Shown here one piece after another: positions 23,250-32,000 of a stretch of DNA of 42,695 bases (position 1 is the first letter of the stretch; each line of letters starts with the position of its first letter). The translations under genes and the position numbers were made by a program. Under the pieces are notes generated by a model. The model was not told where the DNA came from. It was given only the letters and a program-made list of their open reading frames with translations, and ran no database searches. Source of the stretch: Verrucomicrobiota bacterium (lineage in GTDB: Bacteria; Verrucomicrobiota; Verrucomicrobiia; Chthoniobacterales; UBA10450); the NCBI GenBank assembly GCA_003217875.1, contig QHMR01000009.1, positions 1 through 42,695 of the forward strand, written 5' to 3'.

Positions 23250-23991
23250 GCTTCTTCCGCGCCGTCAGCTTCCGCAAAAATTCTCGAGTATGCGGTGCGA
23301 TATCTGCTGATGCTGCCTCGGCCAGCAGTTCCTTGCACAATCGGCATAAACTCGCCCCGTCATCGACGTCGTATCCGGGCGGCAACAGTTTGACTTCCAG
23401 CCCGATTTCGCGCGCACGTTGCCTTGTCTGATCCAGTACCCGTCTTGTGCTCCAATCGATTTGTTCGAAGAGTTCCCGGTGCGGTTTCTTGAGTCCAATT
23501 AGGTAATAGCCGCCGTCGTCACACGGGCCGAGCACAACGCGATCGCCAAGTTTCGTCAGTTCAGCGACAGCGTGAGAAAAACTCTTCGCCGGAACAGTTG
23601 GGCTATCGGAATCAATCAGGCACACCGATTCAAAACCACACTTAAACAAATCTTCCGCGGCAAAATAGAGACGTTCGCCAAAGGTTTCACCCCGCTGCGG
23701 AAGCAATTTGAAATCGACTGCCAGAATATCAGTGTAGGCTGCCTCGCAGCCGACCGGCGTGTAAACGGCGATTGCACAGGCATTGTTGTCGCAAGCCGCG
23801 CTGGAAATCGAGGCTGCCGTGTCGCGCAAAAAACATTTGTTCAACTCCGCGGCTTCGCTAGGCGTAAGTGGCGGCACTAGGCGCGTTTTTACATGCCCTG
23901 CCTGTGGCACTTTGGTCATTACGGCCAAGGCACAGAGCCGACGTGTATTCTGATTCGTAATAATAGGATCAAGAACACAAAACGAATTCAT
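23245..23991 (-). CDS. DUF2064 / TIGR04282-type glycosyltransferase-like protein
   Basis: 248 residues with a GT-A/CofC-like nucleotide-binding fold. Family motifs: ALAVMTKVPQAGHVKTRLVPPLTPSEAAEL at the start, GETFGERLYFAAEDLF, VCLIDSDSPTVPAKSF with the metal-binding DSDSP, and RVVLGPCDDGGYYLIGLK. The family is named in TIGR04282 as arsenosugar-biosynthesis glycosyltransferase, but many members lie in clusters with no arsenic genes, as here. It is the first gene of the minus-strand glycan cluster. The conserved part begins near residue 19, so the start could be later than 23991. Confidence 0.85.
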   Translation of the reverse strand: MNSFCVLDPIITNQNTRRLCALAVMTKVPQAGHVKTRLVPPLTPSEAAELNKCFLRDTAASISSAACDNNACAIAVYTPVGCEAAYTDILAVDFKLLPQRGETFGERLYFAAEDLFKCGFESVCLIDSDSPTVPAKSFSHAVAELTKLGDRVVLGPCDDGGYYLIGLKKPHRELFEQIDWSTRRVLDQTRQRAREIGLEVKLLPPGYDVDDGASLCRLCKELLAEAASADIAPHTREFLRKLTARKKL

Positions 23992-24354
23992 CTTTTGACG
24001 GAAAAGTTTTTCACAGCCTGCGAAGATGATTTTGCGGTTCTAGTTCCGAATTCTCTTCTTCTAAATCGCGTGAACAACATGCACGATTATTCTCGCCAAT
24101 CCCAGGCACGAGGCAGCTGTTGATAACATCTGTGCGCCGCGCCGACAAATGCTCCCTTTTCAAAAAAACGGCAAGTTATTCGACGTTATTCAAACTTGTT
24201 GCCGCATAGTTGGGAGATGCTTAAACAAGGTAAAATGCAACAAATGAAGCGAAATCAACGAAATGCTTTAACACGGCGCGAGCTTGCGGATGTACGCCAC
24301 GCCGTTAGCAAAAGAAATTGCACGTGGCTCCATTTCGAGAAATGCACTTGGAGG
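23992..24354. other. Intergenic region upstream of the cyclase gene, no gene seen
   Basis: About 360 bp between divergent genes. It is more AT-rich than its surroundings and holds short plus-strand ORFs without coding character. The cyclase frame is open back to 24196, so part of it may be a longer N-terminus of that protein. Promoters for both flanking genes should lie here, but I see no clear boxes. Confidence 0.4.
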
Positions 24355-25167
24355 ATGCGATGCGTCTTGGTATCGCTTTTTTTCTTTGTAGTCACCATAG
24401 TCTCCCCTGCAGACGATCTCTCGCTTTGGAAAATCCAAAAACTGCTGGCTTCCAAAAAATACGTAGATCTTACGCACGACTTTGCGCCTGGAATTCCGCG
24501 TTGGCCCGGTTTTCCGGATGAAACGCGAAAGACAATCTACTGGTACGACAAGCGCCCAGACACGATGGGGGTGGGCTTTTTCTCGGAATTGTTTACGCAT
24601 GTCGGCCAATGGGGAACGCACGTTGATCCGCCGGCGCATTTCATCAAAGGCCTGCGCACGGTTGACCGGATCGATCCGAAAGAAATGGTCCTGCCGCTAG
24701 TGGTGAATGATGTGCACCGCGAGGCGGCGGCTGATCCTGATTACACGTTGTCGCTCGAGCGGGTTAAGAAATGGGAAAAAGATCACGGCCAAATTCCGGG
24801 CGGTGCATTTGTGGCGATGCGCACGGATTGGTCCAAACGCTGGCCCGACGCAACGAAAATGGAAAATAAAGACGGAAAAGGAGCTGCCCATTATCCCGGA
24901 TGGAGTCTGCCAGCGCTGAAATTTCTTTACGAAGAACGAAGGATCACCGCTTCAGGCCACGAAACAACCGACACCGATCCGGGAATAGCCGCGAGCAAAG
25001 ATGATTACTCACTCGAGACTTACATTTTGAGCACCAATCACTATCAGATCGAGCTCCTCACTAATCTCGACCAAGTGCCCGAAGCTGGCGCAATTGTCGT
25101 GGCCACTTTCCCAAAACCAAAGGACGGCTCGGGTTTTCCAGCCCGCGTCTTTGCAATTGTCCCATGA
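24355..25167 (+). CDS. Cyclase-family metal-dependent hydrolase (PF04199), secreted
   Basis: 270 residues from the ATG at 24355, which opens with a signal-like MRCVLVSLFFFVVTIVSPADD. VDLTHDFAPGIPRWPGFPD is the family N-terminus. The metal motif HxGxxGTHxDxPxHF appears as HVGQWGTHVDPPAHF, and later conserved parts include RTDWSKRW, GHETTDTD and NHYQIELLTNLDQVPEAGAIVV. The family includes kynurenine formamidase and other cyclic-amide or ester hydrolases; the substrate is not clear. The start is uncertain: GGAGG lies directly against this ATG with no spacing, while an ATG at 24235 would give a 40-residue longer cytoplasmic leader. Confidence 0.85.
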   Translation: MRCVLVSLFFFVVTIVSPADDLSLWKIQKLLASKKYVDLTHDFAPGIPRWPGFPDETRKTIYWYDKRPDTMGVGFFSELFTHVGQWGTHVDPPAHFIKGLRTVDRIDPKEMVLPLVVNDVHREAAADPDYTLSLERVKKWEKDHGQIPGGAFVAMRTDWSKRWPDATKMENKDGKGAAHYPGWSLPALKFLYEERRITASGHETTDTDPGIAASKDDYSLETYILSTNHYQIELLTNLDQVPEAGAIVVATFPKPKDGSGFPARVFAIVP

Positions 25168-25293
25168 GTTGACCCACGCGTCAGGCAAGGGTAATCGCAT
25201 CTCCTATGGGTTTGCTTGAGCGAGTCGAAGTAGCTTCACATGGTTCATGGCGAACGCGTGGTCGCAAATCTTCTTTGTGTGATTTGACCGAAA

Positions 25294-25323
25294 CTCGCGC
25301 CAGGAACGAAGGTAGGCGCTGAG
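25294..25323 (+). promoter_or_regulatory. Hairpin holding the Shine-Dalgarno region just before metF
   Basis: CTCGCGCC and GGCGCTGAG pair with one bulged base around a 13-base loop that carries AGGAACGAAGG. The ATG of metF follows two bases after the stem. The arrangement could present or mask the ribosome site. It matches no SAM or SAH riboswitch consensus that I can recall. Confidence 0.35.
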
Positions 25324-25325
25324 TC

Positions 25326-26249
25326 ATGCATATTACCGACATTATGCGGGAGAATTCTCCCACATTTTCGTTCGAGTTCTTTCCTCCGAAAACTCCCGAG
25401 GCGGCGGAGATGCTCTACCAAACGATTCGCGATCTCGAATCGTACATGCCGCATTTTGTCAGCGTGACTTATGGTGCCGGCGGGTCAACGCGTGATTTAA
25501 CTCACGATCTTGTCGAGCGGATTCAGCGCACAACAAAGCTGGACCCGATCCCTCATCTAACTTGTGTCTGCCACAACGAACGGGAGGTCGAAGGAATTCT
25601 GCTTCGATATGCCAAGTCGGCGATTGGAAACATTCTCGCGCTGGGCGGCGATAGACCGGCTGGAATCGCTTATGATAAATCGCGCGACTCGTTCCAACAT
25701 GCGATCGATTTGGTCAAGTTCATTCGGCGATTCAACGAGTCTGGCGCACATCGAGACCGCCGCGGCTTCGGCATCGGGGTGGCCGGTTTCCCTGAAGGAC
25801 ATCCTGCCACGCCGAATCGATTAGTCGAAATGGATTATTTCAAAGCCAAAGTGGACGCTGGCGCCAACTACATTGTCACACAGCTATTTTTTGATAATCG
25901 AGACTTCATCGATTTCCGCGAACGCTGTACGCTTAACGACATTCACGTCCCCATTATCGCCGGCATAATGCCGATTACCTCCATCAGCGGATGCAAGCGC
26001 ATCGCCGAGTTGGCGGGCGGCGCACGCTTCCCCGCCAAGCTTATGCGCGCGCTACAGAGTTGCCAAAATGATCCTGAAATGGTGAGACGCGTCGGCGTTC
26101 AGTACGCGTTGGAACAATGTCACGATCTTCTAGATAACGACGTCGCCGGTATTCACTTCTACACGTTGAATCGCTCGGACGCCACGCGAGTAATTTTTGA
26201 CAGTCTCGGCTTTCCACATCATCGGAACGCCCGAGCTTTGAGCGTCTAG
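25326..26249 (+). CDS. metF: Methylenetetrahydrofolate reductase
   Basis: 307 residues, close to the ~296 of E. coli MetF. FSFEFFPPKTPEA near the N-terminus holds the catalytic Glu. VSVTYGAGGSTRD, HLTCVCHNE, NILALGGDRP (FAD site), GVAGFPEGHP, KVDAGANYIVTQLFFD and PIIAGIMPI are the family blocks. The enzyme reduces 5,10-methylene-THF to 5-methyl-THF for methionine synthesis. Starts at ATG 25326 after a small hairpin. TVP38-like and mnmG genes follow on the same strand. Confidence 0.96.
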   Translation: MHITDIMRENSPTFSFEFFPPKTPEAAEMLYQTIRDLESYMPHFVSVTYGAGGSTRDLTHDLVERIQRTTKLDPIPHLTCVCHNEREVEGILLRYAKSAIGNILALGGDRPAGIAYDKSRDSFQHAIDLVKFIRRFNESGAHRDRRGFGIGVAGFPEGHPATPNRLVEMDYFKAKVDAGANYIVTQLFFDNRDFIDFRERCTLNDIHVPIIAGIMPITSISGCKRIAELAGGARFPAKLMRALQSCQNDPEMVRRVGVQYALEQCHDLLDNDVAGIHFYTLNRSDATRVIFDSLGFPHHRNARALSV

Positions 26250-26279
26250 CTGAACGATGCAATTCCCGGAATGTTGAGG

Positions 26280-26355
26280 TGCTTGCGCCTGCTCGCGTAT
26301 TTTCAGGCGTTTAAGTCGAGCCCGAGAAATTTGCACGAAGTCAGTGGCGCAAGCA
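26280..26355 (+). repeat. 10-bp inverted repeat in the leader of the TVP38-like gene
   Basis: TGCTTGCGCC at 26280 and GGCGCAAGCA ending at 26355 are perfect complements about 56 bases apart. The second arm lies ten bases before the ATG at 26366, so a long stem-loop could form in the leader RNA. Confidence 0.4.
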
Positions 26356-26365
26356 AAATCTCGAA

Positions 26366-27127
26366 ATGCTAAAGGTCCGCCACTCGCTTTACTGGCAGGC
26401 TGGAGCGTTAGGGATAGCCATTGCTCTGGTCTTTGCGCTCTCGCGTTTTTTCCCAGTTATCGAGTTCATCGATGCGCTGCAACGGCGTGTGATGAGCTTG
26501 GGTGCGTGGGCTGCGGTTTGCTATCCATTGCTTTTCGCAGCTTGTAATATTCTTTTGCTTCCAGGCGGGATCCTCGCTGTCGGCGCCGGTTTTTTCTTCG
26601 GTTTGTGGTGGGGATTTTTGATCGTATTTGCGGGGAACCTCATCGCTACAGCAGTTTCGTTTGCATTGAGTCGGTCCATAGCCCAGCGATGGTTTCGGCA
26701 AAGACTCTCAGATAACCCAACGCTGCGCGCTTTGAGACCTGCGGTCGAACGTGAAAGCTGGAAAATTATTCTTTTGAGTCAATTACATCCCCTTTTTCCC
26801 ACCAGCCTGCTAAATTACTTTTACGGTCTAACGCGAATTCGATTTAGTACGTACATGTTGTGGGCTTCAATCGGCAGGATACCCGGGCTTTTTTTGTACG
26901 CTTACGTCGGGACACTGGGGCAACTTGCAGTGCGCATCATGCAGCACAAGAATTACCCACGCATGATAGAGTACTGGATCTGGGGAGGAGTCTTTGTAAC
27001 GACCATGCTGCTCTTGATTGTGCTGGGCCGCGTCGCGTATCGGGCAATCCAGACATCACACGCTTCGGCAACGCTGGGTGGCGAAACAGAAGAAAATGGC
27101 GTTCGGCGCGGAGTATTACTAAGGTAA
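26366..27127 (+). CDS. TVP38/TMEM64 (DedA-like, VTT domain) membrane protein
   Basis: 253 residues with about six hydrophobic segments. The VTT/SNARE-associated domain is clear: LLLPGGILAVGAGFFFGLWWGFLIVFAGNLIATAVSF, then FPTSLLNYFYGLTRIRFSTYMLWASIGRIPGLFLYAYVG, which contains the re-entrant loop pattern (family GxxR/P..NYxxG). DedA/TVP38 relatives act in lipid scrambling or membrane homeostasis. It lies 21 bp before mnmG and is probably cotranscribed with it. Confidence 0.9.
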   Translation: MLKVRHSLYWQAGALGIAIALVFALSRFFPVIEFIDALQRRVMSLGAWAAVCYPLLFAACNILLLPGGILAVGAGFFFGLWWGFLIVFAGNLIATAVSFALSRSIAQRWFRQRLSDNPTLRALRPAVERESWKIILLSQLHPLFPTSLLNYFYGLTRIRFSTYMLWASIGRIPGLFLYAYVGTLGQLAVRIMQHKNYPRMIEYWIWGGVFVTTMLLLIVLGRVAYRAIQTSHASATLGGETEENGVRRGVLLR

Positions 27128-27148
27128 ATAACTTGTGAGTAGCTACTT

Positions 27149-29065
27149 ATGTCAAAAACGCTTAAGCTTCCAACAGAATATGACGTAGTTGTCGTCGGCA
27201 GCGGGCATGCGGGGATCGAAGCAGCATTGGCCGCTGCTCGAATCGGTTGTCGCACGCTGATGTTGACCCAAAACCTGGACACGATTGGCCAGATGTCCTG
27301 TAACCCTGCGATCGGGGGGTTGGCGAAGGGGCACATTGTCCGCGAGATCGACGCCGCTGGCGGTGCTATGGGCCTGAATGCCGACGCAACGGGAATCCAG
27401 TTCCGAGTGCTTAACCGGACAAGAGGTCCGTCCGTTCGTGCGCCGCGGGTGCAATGCGACAAAAAAGCATATCAGTTCCGAATGAAAGCCGTTTTAGAGC
27501 GAGCGGACAATCTAGATACGAAGCAAGCGACCGTCTCACGTATTCTCGTGGAGGGCGGGAAGGTTGTGGGAGTTGAAACTGATTTCGGATTGAAGGTTAT
27601 GACGCACAGTGTCGTAATCACTGCTGGGACATTTTTGCGCGGTCTGCTGCATGTGGGTCAGAGCAGGAAAGCAGGAGGCCGTATGGCGGATGCAAGCTCA
27701 GCACTAAGCGAGGACCTCCGGCAGATTGGATTCCAAGCAGGCCGGTTCAAAACCGGCACGCCTTGCAGATTGAACGGTCGATCTATCGATCTTTCTAGCT
27801 GTACGATTCAACTGGGCGATGAGCCTCCTCCGACTTTCGCCTTCGAGCATGAAGAACTCAACAACGGCGCAGATGAGATCTTCACGTTAAACTCGATTCG
27901 CGGGGGCCAGTTCCACGTGGAACAACTTCCCTGCTGGATAACTGGCACTACCCCAAGAACGCACGACATAATCCGCGCAAATCTTGATCGATCTCCCCTG
28001 TATGCGGGAAGGATAAAAGGCACCGGTCCACGTTATTGCCCCTCAATAGAGGATAAGGTGGTAAAGTTTGCAGACAAGAATTCGCATCAGATCTTTTTGG
28101 AGCCAGAAGGGCGGCATACGCACGAGTACTATGTCAATGGAATCTCCACTAGTCTGCCCTACGATGTTCAACTCGAATTGGTTCAGAGCATTCCCGGATT
28201 AGCCCAAGCCGAGATCATGCGGCCAGGCTATGCCGTCGAATATGATTATTTCCCGCCGACCCAGCTCTTTCCTACCTTGGAAACCAAGCTGGTCAGCGGG
28301 CTCTATTTTGCCGGCCAAGTAAATGGCACCTCGGGATATGAAGAGGCCGCGGCCCAAGGTCTCATCGCTGGGGCCAACGCGGCTTTGAAAGTTCAGGAGC
28401 GTCCGCCGTTTGTTTTGAATAGGAGAGAAGCATACATCGGCGTCCTTATTAGCGACCTCGTCGTGAAAGGAACGGAAGAGCCTTATCGCATGTTTACGAG
28501 TCGAGCTGAGGATCGACTCTTCTTGCGACACGACAATGCTGATCAACGCTTAACCGACCGCGCGTTTGCCGCAGGCCTGGTCACCAAAAAGCGCTATGCT
28601 CGTTTTCAGGAGAAAATCCGTCTTCTTGAGCAAACTCGGTTTACATGTACTGAGACGAAGCTCGGAGGCATTCCAATATCCCAATTGTTCAAGAGACCGG
28701 ATTTCGGTGTCCGGGATTTGCCTCCTGAAATTCTTTCATGTGTGCCAGTCGCGATCTGGGAGCTGGTGGAGACCGATTTCAAGTACGAGGGCTATGCTGC
28801 CCGACAATCGGAGCAAAATCGCAAGCTTGAATACCGGCAGGAGCAAACCATCCCGGACGAGCTGGATTATAGCAAGATCAGCGGACTTCGTTCTGAGACG
28901 AGAGAGAAGCTAAGAAGGTTGCGTCCAACTTCACTTGGCCAGGTTGCGCGCATAAGCGGGATCACTCCGGTGGATGTGGCCATCATATCTATTTGGTTGT
29001 CGAAGAACAACCTACAGCATAATCGATTGCAGCAAGAGCAGCCACAATTCGTCGAAAAGGCTTGA
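27149..29065 (+). CDS. mnmG: tRNA uridine-5-carboxymethylaminomethyl(34) synthesis enzyme MnmG
   Basis: 638 residues, full length for MnmG/GidA. The FAD site [26 protein letters not shown] opens the protein. [25 protein letters not shown], the [10 protein letters not shown] block with a conserved catalytic Cys, [12 protein letters not shown], and [25 protein letters not shown] are diagnostic. The C-terminal helical domain interacts with MnmE and tRNA. With MnmE it modifies U34 of several tRNAs. The stop overlaps the plsY ATG (TGATG). Confidence 0.97.
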   Translation: MSKTLKLPTEYDVVVVGSGHAGIEAALAAARIGCRTLMLTQNLDTIGQMSCNPAIGGLAKGHIVREIDAAGGAMGLNADATGIQFRVLNRTRGPSVRAPRVQCDKKAYQFRMKAVLERADNLDTKQATVSRILVEGGKVVGVETDFGLKVMTHSVVITAGTFLRGLLHVGQSRKAGGRMADASSALSEDLRQIGFQAGRFKTGTPCRLNGRSIDLSSCTIQLGDEPPPTFAFEHEELNNGADEIFTLNSIRGGQFHVEQLPCWITGTTPRTHDIIRANLDRSPLYAGRIKGTGPRYCPSIEDKVVKFADKNSHQIFLEPEGRHTHEYYVNGISTSLPYDVQLELVQSIPGLAQAEIMRPGYAVEYDYFPPTQLFPTLETKLVSGLYFAGQVNGTSGYEEAAAQGLIAGANAALKVQERPPFVLNRREAYIGVLISDLVVKGTEEPYRMFTSRAEDRLFLRHDNADQRLTDRAFAAGLVTKKRYARFQEKIRLLEQTRFTCTETKLGGIPISQLFKRPDFGVRDLPPEILSCVPVAIWELVETDFKYEGYAARQSEQNRKLEYRQEQTIPDELDYSKISGLRSETREKLRRLRPTSLGQVARISGITPVDVAIISIWLSKNNLQHNRLQQEQPQFVEKA

Positions 29066-29691
29066 TGCTCACCCTGGCACTGGTATTGGTCGGAAGCTAT
29101 CTATTGGGATCGATTCCTTTCGGCTACTTCGCCGGTCGGATCAGAGGCATCGACATCCGGAAAGCAGGCAGCGGTAACATTGGGGCAACAAACGTTGTGC
29201 GGGTCCTTGGGAAAGCATACGGCTATCCAGTGTTTGTTTTGGACTTCTTGAAAGGCTTAGGCGCGGTTAGGATTTCGATCGCAATCGCAACGAGCGTGCG
29301 ACCGGAATCGACTTCACCCGAAGTTGTCGGGATTCTTGCGGCAGTATCTGCTGTGATCGGACATTCCTTCCCGCTGTGGTTGAAATTCCGGGGCGGAAAA
29401 GGCGTTGCTACTTCTGCCGGCGCGCTTTTCGGGTTGATGCCGCTGGCGACACTGATTGGTGTCGGCATTTGGATATTAACCTTCTTCCTAACGCGCTATG
29501 TCTCCGTGGCCTCGGTAACAACTGCAGTCGCGCTGCCGCTCGTGATTGCAATTATGACTTGGCTAAATCAAACCTATGGGAAAGCGCTGTTTTACTCGTC
29601 GCTTTGTATCGCGACGGTTGTCATTTGGCGGCACCATTCAAATCTTTCCCGTCTCATACGTGGTACGGAACCGCGCTTTACCCGCAAGTGA
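29065..29691 (+). CDS. plsY: Glycerol-3-phosphate acyltransferase PlsY
   Basis: 208 residues from the ATG at 29065, which overlaps the mnmG stop. The three PlsY motifs are present: GSIPFGYFAGRIRGIDIRKAGSGNIGATNV, KFRGGKGVATSAGAL, and a late RHHSNLSRLIRGTEPRF. It is an integral membrane enzyme that transfers an acyl group from acyl phosphate to glycerol-3-phosphate, the first step of phospholipid synthesis. The next gene, gpsA, makes its substrate, and the two overlap (GTGA). Confidence 0.96.
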   Translation: MLTLALVLVGSYLLGSIPFGYFAGRIRGIDIRKAGSGNIGATNVVRVLGKAYGYPVFVLDFLKGLGAVRISIAIATSVRPESTSPEVVGILAAVSAVIGHSFPLWLKFRGGKGVATSAGALFGLMPLATLIGVGIWILTFFLTRYVSVASVTTAVALPLVIAIMTWLNQTYGKALFYSSLCIATVVIWRHHSNLSRLIRGTEPRFTRK

Positions 29692-30689
29692 AGATCAAGA
29701 CGACAGCAATCTTGGGTGCGGGTGCCTGGGGCACGGCATTAGCCTGGCTCTGGGGAAACAACGGGCGACAAATTTCTCTTTGGGGTCACAACAGCGCTCG
29801 TGTCGCGCATATCAAAAAGACGCGTGAAAACGGCGATTATCTTCCTGGAATCAAATTGCGTCGATCAGTAGATGTCACATCCGAGTTGGGCGATTGCGCT
29901 AGAGCAGATCTGATCGTTTTTGTTACGCCATCAATTGTGTTACGGCAGATCGCGAACCGTCTGCAAAAATTCATCGATAAGCCGCACGCCCTCTTCCTGA
30001 GTTGCACGAAAGGGATCGAGTACCGGACTGGCATGCGGATGAGCCAAATCCTGCGCGAAGTTTTCCCGGCCCACAGGGTTGCAGCCTTATCCGGCCCAAA
30101 CCTCGCCGTTGAAATTGCGCAGAACCTTCCGACGGCAACGGTGATTGGCTGCGACGACGTTGATTGCGCGACGAGTTTGCAAAGCGTGCTAGGAAGTTCG
30201 CGGTTTCGCATTTACACCAGTCAAGAGATCGTTTCTATCGAGCTGGGCGGCGCGTTAAAAAATGTCTTCGCCCTGGCGGCAGGGATCAGCGACGGTTTGA
30301 AACTGGGCGATAATTCGAAAGCGGCATTGGTCACTCGATCGTTGGCCGAGCTCGTTCGGCTTGGGGTTGCCATGGGTGGGAACGCGAATGCCTTTTATGG
30401 ATTGAGCGGCGCAGGCGATCTGATCGTGACCTGCTACAGTGATCGCAGCCGAAATCACACGGTGGGCGAACGTCTGGGGCGCGGCGAGCCACTGGCTCAA
30501 ATTACGGCGTCGATGAAAGCGGTGGCTGAAGGGATACCGACTACGCAAAGCGCATGGGAATGCGCGCGGCGATTGAAGATCGCCACGCCTATTATCGATC
30601 AGGTCTACGCCGTGCTGTACCAGCAGACAAAACCGACGGTCGCTCTGGAAGAACTACTGAGGCGCGAACAAAAACCGGAACAACTGTAG
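29688..30689 (+). CDS. gpsA: Glycerol-3-phosphate dehydrogenase [NAD(P)+]
   Basis: 333 residues from the GTG at 29688, which overlaps the plsY stop; the ORF-track start at 29376 runs through plsY. The dinucleotide site is AILGAGAWGTALAWLWGNNG. LSCTKGIEYRTG, LSGPNLAVEIAQNLPTA, ELGGALKNVFALAAGISDGL with the catalytic Lys, and YGLSGAGDLIVTCYSDRSRNH are characteristic. The enzyme reduces dihydroxyacetone phosphate to sn-glycerol-3-phosphate, the substrate of PlsY. Confidence 0.97.
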   Translation: MKIKTTAILGAGAWGTALAWLWGNNGRQISLWGHNSARVAHIKKTRENGDYLPGIKLRRSVDVTSELGDCARADLIVFVTPSIVLRQIANRLQKFIDKPHALFLSCTKGIEYRTGMRMSQILREVFPAHRVAALSGPNLAVEIAQNLPTATVIGCDDVDCATSLQSVLGSSRFRIYTSQEIVSIELGGALKNVFALAAGISDGLKLGDNSKAALVTRSLAELVRLGVAMGGNANAFYGLSGAGDLIVTCYSDRSRNHTVGERLGRGEPLAQITASMKAVAEGIPTTQSAWECARRLKIATPIIDQVYAVLYQQTKPTVALEELLRREQKPEQL

Positions 30690-30731
30690 CGGAGTAATTT
30701 TGCAACGCTCGATTGTCTGCCGTTTCTCGAA

Positions 30732-31328
30732 TTACACATTCGATGCCGGGTATTTTTCACAGAATTTGGCGATTGCTGCCGGATACAATTCGCGCTCAGC
30801 GATTTGAATCCGGGCATGCAGAGTTTCCGGCGTATCGTTAGGCAAGATGGCTACTTCTTGTCGAGCGATGATCTGGCCGTGATCGATTTTCTCATCGATA
30901 AAATGCACCGTGCAGCCCGTCACACTTTCGCCTGCTGCGAGAGCTTGTTTCCACGCTTCGAGCCCCGGAAATCTCGGCAGAAGCGACGGATGGATGTTAA
31001 TGATACGCTGGGGGAATGCCTGAAGCATGGGCGCGTGCAACACGCGCATAAAGCCAGCGAGAACCACAAGTTGAACGCCGGCTTCGCGTAACATTTCCAC
31101 AAGCTGACCTTCTGCTGCCGGCGTTAGACGGGTGCGAAATTGACCGGGTGCCAAATATGCATTCGGAATGGAAAACTCTCGCGCGATATCAAGGATTGGC
31201 GCGTCGAACACATCCGAAATCACCACGCGCGCTTCGGCGGCAAGGTCGCCCGAGCGAATGCGCTCGAGAATCGCGCGGCAGTTGCTTCCTTTTCCTGATC
31301 CGAGAATTCCAATTGGTAGCCGTTTCAC
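30732..31328 (-). CDS. purN: Phosphoribosylglycinamide formyltransferase
   Basis: 198 residues. IGILGSGKGSNCRAIL is the phosphate-binding start. LVVLAGFMRVLHAPML and IINIHPSLLPRFPGLEAWKQAL carry the Asn-His catalytic pair, and HFIDEKIDHGQIIARQEV carries the catalytic Asp. PurN formylates GAR in the third step of purine synthesis using 10-formyl-THF. It lies convergent with gpsA, and rfaE2 is 52 bp upstream on the same strand. Confidence 0.96.
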   Translation of the reverse strand: MKRLPIGILGSGKGSNCRAILERIRSGDLAAEARVVISDVFDAPILDIAREFSIPNAYLAPGQFRTRLTPAAEGQLVEMLREAGVQLVVLAGFMRVLHAPMLQAFPQRIINIHPSLLPRFPGLEAWKQALAAGESVTGCTVHFIDEKIDHGQIIARQEVAILPNDTPETLHARIQIAERELYPAAIAKFCEKYPASNV

Positions 31329-31380
31329 CTATTGGTTATGCCCTTATTCACTAACGGACACGAATGGGGAGTCAGAAATT

Positions 31381-31866
31381 TCAACGCGTGCCTTTACATA
31401 TTTGTTCGATTAAGCGCGAAGTCGAATAACCCGCTTCAAATGGAATGAGGCGAATCTCCGCCCCAATTTCCTTTAATACTGCGCGCTCCTCTTCGTCCAA
31501 CGTTTCGGCTCTGTAATCGCCACCTTTGACGTAAATGGCGGGCCTGACTGCGGCAATAAATTGCGTCGCCCGGATCTGTGGAAAAACCGTGACCAGATCT
31601 ACACACTGCAACGCCGCAAGAAGCTCCGCGCGATCATTCTCCGATGTAATAGGACGCCCGATTCCTTTCAGCTCGCGAACCGAGTCGTCGCTATTCAATC
31701 CAACTGCCAAAAAATCACCGAGCGCCCGCGCAGCTTGTAAATACCGAACATGACCGACGTGCAACAGATCGAAGCAGCCATTCGTAGCAACTACCTTTTT
31801 GCCACCAGCACGGAGCTCCTCGCAGCGTTTAGGAACATCCATAAGATCGATCACCTTTAGGCTCAT
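31381..31866 (-). CDS. rfaE2: D-glycero-beta-D-manno-heptose 1-phosphate adenylyltransferase
   Basis: 161 residues, the stand-alone form of the C-terminal half of HldE. VVATNGCFDLLHVGHVRYLQAAR has the HxGH nucleotidyltransferase motif; LNSDDSVRELKGIGRPI, YVKGGDYRAETL and the GYSTSRLIEQI end are diagnostic. It makes ADP-heptose for LPS core, which fits the GT9 heptosyltransferase in this window. The kinase half (RfaE1) is not in the window. A 6-bp hairpin (31917-31934) lies in the divergent region to the DUF4912 gene. Confidence 0.93.
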   Translation of the reverse strand: MSLKVIDLMDVPKRCEELRAGGKKVVATNGCFDLLHVGHVRYLQAARALGDFLAVGLNSDDSVRELKGIGRPITSENDRAELLAALQCVDLVTVFPQIRATQFIAAVRPAIYVKGGDYRAETLDEEERAVLKEIGAEIRLIPFEAGYSTSRLIEQICKGTR

Positions 31867-32000
31867 GCGCTTCGAATTTTGTTACATGCTATGCAGGCCG
31901 CGAAAAGTTCAAAAATCGAAGTGCGAAAACTTCGAGGAAATTGCCTTTGTGCGGCAACATCACACTTGGCGTTTCAGCAAATTGCACGACTATGTGAAAA

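Noticed and set aside
23245-23991. Arsenosugar biosynthesis locus
   Set aside because: The family name suggests it, but no arsM, arsS or other arsenic gene lies nearby; neighbours point to general glycan synthesis.
25168-25325. SAM or SAH riboswitch before metF
   Set aside because: I could not match any known consensus; only a simple hairpin near the start is supported.
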